Part shown: piece by piece, positions 46,823 to 57,912 of the stretch
Layout: the number at the start of each line of letters is the position of its first letter
Position numbering within the stretch: the stretch's first letter is position 1
Origin: Taudactylus pleione
Lineage: Eukaryota; Chordata; Amphibia; Anura; Myobatrachidae
Assembly (NCBI GenBank): GCA_031769625.1
Contig: JAUIMM010001587.1
Location: forward strand, 124,001 to 188,000
Direction: 5' to 3'
DNA: 64,000 nt
Position numbers and translations under genes: made by a program
The notes under the pieces: generated by a model
Told to the model about the DNA's origin: nothing
Database searches by the model: none
What the model saw: only the letters and a program-made list of their open reading frames with translations

Positions 46823-47255
46823 CAATCTTCTTCCTGTTCATTCTTTGGCTTAAAGCTTTTCTTTTCACTTTTCCGCAGTAGATTTTAATTTTGTTTTGTA
46901 CAATATGGTTTTCATATGCCTAAACAGCTTAAACTCACTTTCTCTATGTCAAAGGAGTTAGTGTTGGTGATAGTTAGTTTAGTGTTATTTTTAATGTTGG
47001 TAGTAGTTTTCGTGTTGGTTAGTATAGCTAAAGGGTGGAGGGCTTGCACATTGTCTTGTTTGGGTGGTGTGAATGGAGTCTTATGGTTACAGTGTCTAAT
47101 TTTGGTTCTTTGTAAGTATTTATAGAGCTTGCTTGTTTTGTTTATACAATACCTTTCTTGGTTTGATTATGTATATGCCTGGTAAGGTTGTGTTGCAATG
47201 CTGTTTTTTATGTATTATTTATTTCATGTGTTGCACATTTTTTTCGAATAAAAAG

Positions 47256-47778
47256 ATTACCAGCATTAGCATATAGTCACATACACACGGCTGTGCACCA
47301 GGAGAAGGGCTGGTATTAGCATTGGCATATAGTTACAGACACATGGCTGTACACCAGTGGAAGGGCTGATACCAGCATTAGCATATAATCACAGACACAC
47401 GGCTGTACACCGGGGGAAGGGCTGATACCAGCATTAGCATATAGTCACAGACACACGGCTATACACCGGGGGAAGGGCTGATACCAGCATTAGCATACTC
47501 GTATAGTCACAGACACACGGCTGTACACCAGGGGGAAGGGATGGTACTAGCATTAGTATATAGTCAGACACACAGCTGTACACCAGGGGAAGGGCTGATA
47601 CCAGCATTAGCATATAGTCACAGACACACGGCTGTACACCAGGGGAAGGGCCGATACCAGAATTAGCATATAGTCACAGACACACGGCTGTACACCAGGG
47701 GAAGGGCTGATACCAGAATTAGCATATAGTCACAGACACATGGCTGTACACCAGTGGAAGGGCTGATACCAGCATTAG
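47256..47778. repeat. 56-bp minisatellite spacer U4/U5 (523 bp)
   Basis: Same unit order and length as the other 523-bp spacers. Confidence 0.97.
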
Positions 47779-47863
47779 TCTGTGCAGTTGCTCTTAGGCC
47801 CCTGGAAGTCATTTGCAACCAGGGACTGTCTGGAGTATCCCTCCCCAGGGAGGATGGAGGTCC

Positions 47864-50804
47864 TGCCGGGAGATGGTGGAGGAGATCCTGGGGTCCTGGA
47901 GGTCTCTGTAGGCCCAGATCCTAGAGGTGGTGGAGGGCCTCTTTCCCAGCTTGCTGAAGGTACTGGCCGGCCAGTGGTAATGATTGTCCAGCTGGATGCG
48001 GCCTCAGATGGAAGTAAAACCCTGACATTGGACCCCATGCTGCATGGTTCTCCGCGGTGTGAGCTGACGCAGTGCTTCCCTATGAGTGGCAATATAAGTC
48101 TAGGGTATGAGATGGAGGAAGGCTCCCTTGGGAGTGAAGTAACCCCAGAAGGAGAGCTGATTACTTCGGGTCTACTTACCGACCGCATGGAGGAGATCTG
48201 CCCTGATGCTCAGGGCCTGATGGACGACTGCCGGGAATCCGATTCGGAGGTATTGGAGAGAGAAGTGGCTGCTGCCGCTGCCGAAGAGGCTTTCCTGGTG
48301 ATGGATGTCCCGGCCCTGAAGAAGGAAGTGGCGCGAGTGTCGGATAGGATCGGGGCAAAGAGGAGGAAGCGGCAAACATGCAATAGCCAGGAGAGGTTTG
48401 TCATCCGCGACGAGCTGCTGATGCTGGCCGACAGGCTGGCTAAGTATAAAAGCAGAGTGCTTACCTGCAAAGCCTGGCGGGTCCGGCGGCGGCTGATGCT
48501 ACCCCAGCGGAGTTCCTAGAGGCCGGTGATAGAGCCTGGAGATCGGGGAATCTCGTGGTCGGCGGGTCTCCCAAGATGGCGCCGGTGGTGGGAGGGAACG
48601 CCGATATTGGAGAAAGAGAAGGCGCGCTGATTAAAATGGAGGAGGAGGAGGCGGGCTTTCCAGTAGCCAACGGGAGCCTGGTAGAGCCAGTTCACGGAGC
48701 TCCAAAGATGGCTGTTGGGATCTTGATGCTTGCGGGTCACGATGCGGCTCACAGCGGTAAGGCGGTAGTGCCTATGGAGACTGCCGCTGTTGGGGCCGTG
48801 GAGCTGGATGGAGGAGAGGAGGCCCGGCGTGTGGTGGAGGGGGCGTGGTCCCGGTTACCATGGTGAGCATGGACGCTGCTCCTGGGGGATCCGATGCACT
48901 TCCTTTGCCTGCCGGTGCTATACTGATGCCTGTGTCAGTTCTGTCAGCTGCCGGTGGAGAAAGGTTGAAGACGGCTGAACTGATTAATGAGTCTATGGAG
49001 GCGGAGATGCTACTGCTGGCTGAGAAGGTGGAAGCAGATGTGACTCTAGCTACATCTGTGGTGCCAGGGGCTCCTATGCCAGTAACAGCTTCTAGCTTGG
49101 TGCAGGGACTTCCCCCACTGGATAGATCAACTCTGACTCAGGAAGAGTCAAAAGTGGTGGACTCTCTGTATGGTGACATGGGGGGCCTGAAAGAGTCAGA
49201 GCCGCGCTTGAGTTAATAGCCGCAAATAATGCAAGGCTAGAGAGTATGGGCCAAGGTCCTATGCTAGAGTGGTGTCTGGAGGGGGAGCACCAAGGGTCCC
49301 TAGTGCTACAACAATTGGTGACAGTGGTGGGAGTGGTACTAGTGGAGGTGCTCAAATAAGGAGGCGGAACGTAGTACAGCTGAGGTGGGTAGCTGTAGGA
49401 GATCCACCAAGCAAGGGGGAATTTTTGGAAATGATTTTTTCCTTAGGTTTCTCGCCCTTGGATCTTTTTGCTTGCATCCACCCGGTGCGTACCCCTGAAT
49501 ACGATCTGAGCTTTCAGACCTTGCGGGGGTTGCAGGCGTTTGCAACTAAAATGGGAGGAGAAACAGGAGGAGGCCCCTTTCATTAACTACAGGTCTCAGA
49601 TGGTTTCTCGCCAGGATAGGGTCAAAGTCACTGTCCTGGTGAGGAATGAGAGCATTCCAGCTCAAGATATTCTTTTTTGGCTCTCCCGGTTTTGTGTAGT
49701 TCTATCCCCATGTTTAGAAAAGATCGATTATACAAAGGGGGTGTGGGGAGGTGCCTACTCAGTTTTTGTTAGATTAAACAGGGTGGGCATTGAGACTAAA
49801 CACATCCAGGCTGCAGCCTTCATTGGTCGCGATAAAATTCAGGCGTTCTATCCAGGACAGCCTAGAGTATGCCACAGATGTGGCAGTTTCAGGCACTTTT
49901 CGAATAACTGCCCTGAGGTGAAATGTGCTCTTTGTGGTGAGCTGGGCCACCTATCAAAGGAGTGCAATGTTGTAAAGTGCAACCTTTGTGGGTGTGTTGG
50001 TCACCCATACAGCCGCTGCCCATCTGCTTCACACAATGAGGGGTCAGGTGGGGATATTGGTGAGCTGCTTGTGGTATTGCTAAGAGAAGGAGAAAGTATA
50101 ATGAGTGACAATGAGGTTGAGGTGGTTAAGGGAGAGTCTTCCTTCTCAGTAGTCAAGTCATCCAGAAAGAGAAGAGCAGGGCCAAAAGAGGAAGCATTCA
50201 ACTGTCAAATAGATTCACTTTCTCATTGGCTGAAGATGAGGCAGAGGAGGAAAAGGAGGTGAGGGATGAGGAGGTGAGAATGCAGGAGAATGGAGAGTTG
50301 GTCCAAGGGCCTCTCAGAGAAAAAGGGTCATTAAGAAGACCACCTTTGGTGAGGCTGCGGAAGGGGCCAAGGCAAAAACTAAAAAGAAACAAGGGGGCAA
50401 GGTTACAGTAAAGTCCAAAAATGTGGTGCGTGGCTGTAGTTTGGAGTGGGATTTATCAAACCTTGAATTATCGGGGTCAGAGAAAGTGGGGGGAGTGGAA
50501 AAAGTGGCTTCTATAGGAGAGCCTGATGTCGTGGAGGAAACTCCCGAGCTCAATATAAGTTCGGGTTCCTCGGGGAAGATCCCTCCAAGCCTAGGTGATC
50601 CGGTCACTTCGGTGGATCCAAAGCTACCGGATCCTGACCCTGATCCGGATCTTGTCTCTGGCCCTCTGGCTGATGGGGATATGCAGGTTGTTGAGGAAGA
50701 GAGGTTGTGGTCTGCAGTTGGGGCTGGAGGATGTGGTGGAGGGCGAGTGTTTGGTTGTGTCGTCGTCTGGTGAGGGTATCACTCCTGAGGTGCCCTGTAA
50801 GTAA
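47864..50804 (+). pseudogene. LINE ORF1, U5, broken
   Basis: ATG 47864 is present, with Gly-to-Val in MEVLPGD. A private 1-bp deletion (gtgcttacctgc, about 48460) ends the first frame at 48519, inside the coiled-coil-like region. The rest of that frame resumes at 48555-48866. The knuckle piece is 49540-50262 with three knuckles at 49870-50019. Confidence 0.85.
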
Positions 50805-50881
50805 GAAGGTTCCTTGGGGGGGAGTCTTCTTGCGCGACAAAGTGAAAGTGAAATGGGGCCCTATGTCTATAATCTAGAACT

Positions 50882-53870
50882 ATGGCTTCCCACCCTATAC
50901 GATGCGCCACCATTAATGTGGCTTCCGTTTTTTCCGAACGAGCTCGTTTCATGGCTTTCTCTTTTTTCAACACGATTGATGTTGATATTTTGTTTTTGCA
51001 AGAGACCAGGAAAGAGGACTTGTCCACACTCCGTAGGGCCAAAAGCCAGTGGAGGAGCGTGCCGTCCTACTGGTCTCTTGCGGCCGAGCCGTACGGTGGG
51101 GTGGCGGTACTTTTTACCGATATGATAACTGTACACAAGATTATAGAATTACAGGTAGGTAGGTGTATGATTTTGGATGTTAGCCTAAGGGGGCATGATC
51201 TCAGGCTGATTAACGTCTACGGACCGCAGTCGGCCTGGGATAGGAAGTGCCTCTTTGGGCTGATAAAACCATTCCTTTTTACAGCCCGGCAAGTTGTCTT
51301 TGGTGGTGATTTCAATACCATTGTAAGGCCCAAAGACAGGGGGGGTGCAAAGTCAACCCTGGGCTATGATGCTAGGTTTTTAGTTAGTATGGTAAGAGAG
51401 GCAGGTCTGGTCGATGTGCATATTCACCATAGTCCAGACCTCACGGGTTACACATATCATTGTGGTAGTCGTAGGTCTAGGATAGATAGGTTTTTTGTTA
51501 AGGAAAGTTCGAAAACTTTACCTCCTGAGGTGAAGGCAGTAGAATTTTCTGATCACGTGTGCCCGAGTGTCGCGTTGAATGCTTTGGAAACTCCTCAGAG
51601 GGTGCGGGGCCTTTGGCATTTGAACTCTGAACTTTTGAAGGAAGAGAGTGTTAGTCAGTCCTTTAGGGATTTCATTCAACTACAGGAGACACTTCTGTAG
51701 GCTGGTTGGTCTAGATCTGAGTGGTGGGAAAAATGCAAAAAAAAGGACTCAGAGGTTTTTTCAGAGGCTGGTAGCACACAAAAACTTGAGAAAAAGATGC
51801 GTCTACCAGAGTTTGAGAAAGAAACTAGATTTCTTAATCTCTGAGTGTGTCGACATAGTGGGGATATCTTCCGGGTGAAAGCCCAGCTGAAGGAGCTCCA
51901 GTATGACCATCTGGCTTCCTTGATTTTGGAGAGGGATTATGGTAAATACCACTCGCCTGATCCTTACCAGAGTTGCAGGAAGTCGGTTGACTTAAGGGAG
52001 GTGAGGGGCTTGTATGATGATCAGGGTACTCTCTGTGAAGACAGGGATGGCATCCTGGGAGTCATCAGGTCCTATTATTTGGACCTTCTGTCTGAGCAAC
52101 CACTCATTAGGGAAAGGATGGAGTCCTTTCTGAGGGAGACACCAGGGCTGGAGAAGCTTGATGCCTCTTTTGATTCTTTGGGTGATGATGTGACAGTAGA
52201 AGAAGTTAAGAGAGCTATAGACGGTTTGTGTATAAAAAAATCTCCAGGACCGGATGGTTTTACAACTGAATTCTTTAAGGCCTTTAAGGACATCTTGGCT
52301 CCCCGCCTTATGGAGGTTTAAGAGTGCCTGGGTGAGGGGTCGCTCCCTCCTTCCATGAGGTCTTCTGCCCTCATATTGTTATGCAAAGGGAAAGACCTGT
52401 CCCGTATTGAGAACTGGCGCCCCAATCGCTCTTCTCAATATGGACAGAACAATTTTGGTAAAAATACTGTTTAATCGGCTGATGGAAGTTTCCGGGCAGG
52501 TACTGTCCCCGTCTCAGCATTGCACCGTGAAGGGCCGTAGTGGCCTATGCAGATGATGTCACTGTTGTCCTGTCTTCTGTGGCAGAGGCGCAGTGCATAG
52601 AACACCCGATCTCTGACTACTCTGAAGCCTCGTGAACCAAGACAAATGTGAAGCTTTCTGGATGGGGGAGGAAGGCGATGAGTTTGACCTTCCGGACAGC
52701 CTCCCCCGGGCCAGTCCTCAGATTAAAATTCTAGGCATCACATTCGATCGTGGTGATTATGCCACTCAAAATTGGGAGAGGAGGATAGAGGAAGCCAACA
52801 GGAAAGTGCAGTCCTGGAGAACTTGGCAGTTCTCTTACAGGGAAAGAGTTCATCTGTGCAAAACCTTTCTGGGTCCTATCTTTCTTTACGTCAGCTATAT
52901 GTGTGTTTCTTACCACAATCTTTGTGGTCTAAAGTGTTGTCCTTGTTCTTCCGTTTATTTTGGGGGAATGGGATGAATATTGTCAAGAGAGGTATTACCT
53001 ACAGGCCAAGGAATGAAGGTGGATTGGGTATGGTCAATCCAGTGGTATTTTTTGCCACAACTTTTATTAAACTTAATCTTGGAAGTCTGTTTTTGGAGAC
53101 TTCTCCTTGGTGGGTAGAGAGTTTTAAGGCATGGGTGACTCCCTTCCTTGAACTCTGGTATGATGGTGGCCATGTAAAAGCCTTCAGAGGCAGGTCTAGC
53201 AGTCTTTCGATCTATGTCATTCTGTGTTTGAAAGTGACAAGGCAATGGGGGAGTGGCAGCAGGTGATGTCAAAACCCTTTCTAGAAGGGAGTTGGAGAGA
53301 GGCATTTTGCGGACTCACTTCTATGCTCCGCTGTCACTAAAGGACTGCCTGGGCAAGGTCTGCTCAGATGGGATCTCTTTGATATGTTCAGAGAGAATTC
53401 CGCTGAAGTACAGAGACCTTGCCTGGCTCTCTTTTCAAGGAAGGCTCTATGTTAGAGGGCACATCAGGTGGCGAAATGCAAGTGATCGTGGCTGCCCACG
53501 TGAGGAATGTCTAGGGGAGGAGGAGACCATGGACCACTTCCTGATTGAATGTCCCTTTAACATCTAAAATTTACAAGAGGGTTTCAAGCGCTTAACGCAT
53601 TCCGTGCCTTTCAGGGCTCAGTTACCCTGAGTGGGTTTACGGAGCATTCAAGGGAACGGTCGTTATGATATGGTCACTATTTTTGTAGTCAGTTTAGTGG
53701 TTAGGTACCACACGTGGAGCGCATGGTGCTTAGTGACAAATAGAAGCAAAATCCTTCCCTGTGAGGTGGTGGCGGGTAATATTCTTCACGAGGTTAAGAA
53801 GGAGAAGATTGGATGCCGTTGGGTGGTCAAGGAGGTGGAGACACCTAAAGCCCCCTTAGTGGGTGGCTGA
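50882..53870 (+). pseudogene. LINE ORF2, U5, broken
   Basis: The endonuclease frame 50882-51700 is open and identical to that of U4. The RT N-terminal piece is 51845-52321, followed by the same extra A in cgccccaatcgc as U4. The YADD box is at 52543-52557 with a silent TAC-to-TAT change. The C-terminal CCHC frame 53253-53567 is open. Confidence 0.9.
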
Positions 53871-54303
53871 CAATCTTCTTCCTGTTCATTCTTTGGCTTA
53901 AAGCTTTTCTTTTCACTTTTCCGCAGTAGATTTTAATTTTGTTTTGTACAATATGGTTTTCATATGCCTAAACAGCTTAAACTCACTTTCTCTATGTCAA
54001 AGGAGTTAGTGTTGGTGATAGTTAGTTTAGTGTTATTTTTAATGTTGGTAGTAGTTTTCGTGTTGGTTAGTATAGCTAAAGGGTGGAGGGCTTGCACATT
54101 GTCTTGTTTGGGTGGTGTGAATGGAGTCTTATGGTTACAGTGTCTAATTTTGGTTCTTTGTAAGTATTTATAGAGCTTGCTTGTTTTGTTTATACAATAC
54201 CTTTCTTGGTTTGATTATGTATATGCCTGGTAAGGTTGTGTTGCAATGCTGTTTTTTATGTATTATTTATTTCATGTGTTGCACGTTTTTTTCGAATAAA
54301 AAG

Positions 54304-54826
54304 ATTACCAGCATTAGCATATAGTCACATACACACGGCTGTGCACCAGGAGAAGGGCTGGTATTAGCATTGGCATATAGTTACAGACACATGGCTGTAC
54401 ACCAGTGGAAGGGCTGATACCAGCATTAGCATATAATCACAGACACACGGCTGTACACCGGGGGAAGGGCTGATACCAGCATTAGCATATAGTCACAGAC
54501 ACACGGCTATACACCGGGGGAAGGGCTGATACCAGCATTAGCATACTCGTATAGTCACAGACACACGGCTGTACACCAGGGGGAAGGGATGGTACTAGCA
54601 TTAGTATATAGTCAGACACACAGCTGTACACCAGGGGAAGGGCTGATACCAGCATTAGCATATAGTCACAGACACACGGCTGTACACCAGGGGAAGGGCC
54701 GATACCAGAATTAGCATATAGTCACAGACACACGGCTGTACACCAGGGGAAGGGCTGATACCAGAATTAGCATATAGTCACAGACACATGGCTGTACACC
54801 AGTGGAAGGGCTGATACCAGCATTAG
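54304..54826. repeat. 56-bp minisatellite spacer U5/U6 (523 bp)
   Basis: Same unit order and length as the other 523-bp spacers. Confidence 0.97.
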
Positions 54827-54899
54827 TCTGTGCAGTTGCTCTTAGGCCCCTGGAAGTCATTTGCAACCAGGGAGTCTGGAGTATCCCTCCCCAGGGAGG

Positions 54900-57835
54900 A
54901 TGGAGGGCCTGCCGGGAGATGGTGGAGGAGATCCTGGGGTCCTGGAGGTCTCTGTAGGCCCAGATCCTAGAGGTGGTGGAGGGCCTCTTTCCCAGCTTGC
55001 TGAAGGTACTGGCCGGCCAGTGGTAATGATTGTCCGGCTGGATGCGGCCTCAGATGGAAGTCAAACCCTGACATTGGACCCCATGCTGCATGGCTCTCCG
55101 GGGTGTGAGCTGACGCAGTGCTCCCCTATGAGTGGCAATATAAGTCTAGGGTATGAGATGGAGGAAGGCTCCCTTGGGAGTGAAGTAACCCCAGAAGGAG
55201 AGCTGATTACTTCGGGTCTACTTACCGACCGCATGGAGGAGATCTGCCCTGATGCTCAGGGCCTGATGGACGACTGCCGGGAATCCGATTCGGAGGTATT
55301 GGAGAGAGAAGTGGCTGCTGCCGCTGCCGAAGAGGCTTTCCTGGTGATGGATGTCCCGGCCCTGAAGAAGGAAGTGGCGCGAGTGTCGGATAGGATCGGG
55401 GCAAAGAGGAGGAAGCGGCAAACATGCAATAGCCAGGAGAGGTTTGTCATCCGCGACGAGCTGCTGATGCTGGCCGACAGGCTGGCTAAGTATAAAAGCA
55501 GAGTGCTGTACCTGCAAAGCCTGGCGGGTCCGGAGGCGGCTGATGCTACCCCAGCGGAGTTCCTAGAGGCCGGTGATAGAGCCTGGAGATCGGGGAATCT
55601 CGTGGTCGGCGGGTCTCCCAAGATGGCGCCGGTGGTGGGAGGGAACGCCGATTTTGGAGAAAGAGAAGGCGCGCTGATTAAAATGGAGGAGGAGGCGGGC
55701 TTTCCAGTAGCTGACGGGAGCCTGGTAGAGCCAGTTCACGGAGCTCCAAAGATGGCTGTTGGGATCTTGATGCTTGTGGGTCACGATGCGGCTCACAGCG
55801 GTAAGGCGGTAGTGCCTATGGAGACTGCCGCTGTTGGGGCCGTGGAGCTGGATGGAGGAGAGGAGGCCCGGCGTGTGGTGGAGGGGGCGTGGTCCCGGTT
55901 ACCATGGTGAGCATGGACGCTGCTCCTGGGGGATCCAATGCACTTCCTTTGCCTGCCGGTGCTATACTGATGCCTGTCAGTTCTGTCAGCTGCCGGTGGA
56001 GAAAGGTTGAAGACGGCTGAACTGATTAATGAGTCTATGGAGGCGGAGATGCTACTGCTGGCTGAGAAGGTGGAAGCAGATGTGACTCTAGCTACATCTG
56101 TGGTGCCAGGGGCTCCTATGCTAGTAACAGCTTCTAGCTTGGTACAGGGACTTCCCCCACTGGATAGATCAACTCTGACTCAGGAAGAGTCAAAAGTGGT
56201 GGACTCTCTGTATGGTGACATGGGGGGCCTGAAAGAGTCAGAGCCGCGCTTGAGTTAATAGCCGCAAATAATGCAAGGCTAGAGAGTATGGGCCAAGGTC
56301 CTATGCTAGAGTGGTGTCTGGAGGGGGAGCACCAAGGGTCCCTAGTGCTACAACAATTGGTGACAGTGGTGGGAGTGGTACTAGTGGAGGTGCTCAAATA
56401 AGGAGGCGGAACGTAGTACAGCTGAGGTGGGTAGCTGTAGGAGATCCACCAAGCAAGGGGAAATTTTTGGAAATGATTTTTTCCTTAGGTTTCTCGCCCT
56501 TGGATCTTTTTGCTTGCATCCACCCGGTGCGTACCCCTGAATACGATCTGAGCTTTCAGACCTTGCGGGGGTTGCAGGCGTTTGCAACTAAATGGGAGAA
56601 AAAGGAGGAGGCCCCTTTCATTAACTACAGATGGTTTCTCGCCAGGATAGGGTCAAAGTCACTGTCCTGGTGAGGAATGAGAGCATTCCAGCTCAAGATA
56701 TTCTTTTTTGGCTCTCCCGGTTTTGTGTAGTTCTATCCCCATGTTTAGAAAAGATCGATTATACAAAGGGGGTGTGGGGAGGTGCCTACTCAGTTTTTGT
56801 TAGATTAAACAGGGTGGGCATTGAGACCAAACACATCCAGGCTGCAGCCTTCATTGGTCGCGATAAAATTCAGGCGTTCTATCCAGGACAGCCTAGAGTA
56901 TGCCACAGATGCGGCAGTTTCAGGCACTTTTCGAATAACTGCCCTGAGGTGAAATGTGCTCTTTGTGGTGAGCTGGGCCACCTATCAAAGGAGTGCAATG
57001 TTGTAAAGTGCAACCTTTGTGGGTGTGTTGGTCACCCATACAGCCGCTGCCCATCTGCTTCACACAATGAGGGGTAAGGTGGGGATATTGGTGAGCTGCT
57101 TGTGGTATTGCTAAGAGAAGGAGAAAGTATAATGAGTGACAATGAGGTTGAGGTGGTTAAGGGAGAGTCTTCCTTCTCAGTAGTCAAGTCATCCAGAAAG
57201 AGAAGAGCAGGGCCAAAAGAGGAAGCATTCAACTGTCAAATAGATTCACTTTCTCATTGGCTGAAGATGAGGCAGAGGAGGAAAAGGAGGTGAGGGATGA
57301 GGAGGTGAGAATGCAGGAGAATGGAGAGTTGGTCCAAGGGCCTCTCAGAGAAAAAGGGTCATTAAGAAGACCACCTTTGGTGAGGCTGCGGAAGGGGCCA
57401 AGGCAAAAACTAAAAAGAAACAAGGGGGCAAGGTTACAGTAAAGTCCAAAAATGTGGTGCGTGGCTGTAGTTTGGAGTGGGATTTATCAAACCTTGAATT
57501 ATCGGGGTCAGAGAAAGTTGGGGGATTGGAAAAAGTGGCTTCTATAGGAGAGCCTGATGTCGTGGAGGAAACTCCCGAGCTCAATATAAGTTCGGGTTCC
57601 TCGGGGAAGATCCCTCCAAGCCTAGGTGTTCCGGTCACTTCGGTGGATCCAAAGCTACCGGATCCTGACCCTGATCCGGATCTTGTCTCTGGCCCTCTGG
57701 CTGATGGGGATATGCAGGTTGTTGAGGAAGAGAGGTCGGTGTCTGCAGTTGGGGCTGGAGGATGTGGTGGAGGGCGAGTGTTTGGTTGTGTCGTCGTCTG
57801 GTGAGGGTATCACTCCTGAGGTGCCCTATAAGTAA
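54900..57835 (+). pseudogene. LINE ORF1, U6, broken
   Basis: Starts at ATG 54900 and is open to 55910. The U2-type lesions follow: the 3-bp deletion before MKTAEL, the 7-bp deletion before ATGGTTTCTCGCC, and TAA after the third knuckle (57075-57077). Knuckles are at 56901-57050. Cys is changed to Tyr in the last codons (PEVPYK). Confidence 0.85.
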
Positions 57836-57912
57836 GAAGGTTCCTTGGGGGGGAGTCTTCTTGCGCGACAAAGTGAAAGTGAAATGGGGCCCTATGTCTA
57901 TAATCTAGAACT

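Larger units (their letters stand above)
40754..47255 (+). mobile_element. Tx1-like LINE, copy U4
   Basis: Complete copy. Shares the 24-bp 5' deletion with U1 and many private variants with U5 (MIVQLDAASDGSKT, SPRCEL, LGDPVTS, an extra A in ORF2). Confidence 0.95.
47779..54303 (+). mobile_element. Tx1-like LINE, copy U5
   Basis: Complete copy, the closest relative of U4 in ORF1 and ORF2, but it has the 24-bp 5' piece that U4 lacks. U4 and U5 thus look like a recent local duplication followed by exchange at the 5' end. Confidence 0.95.
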
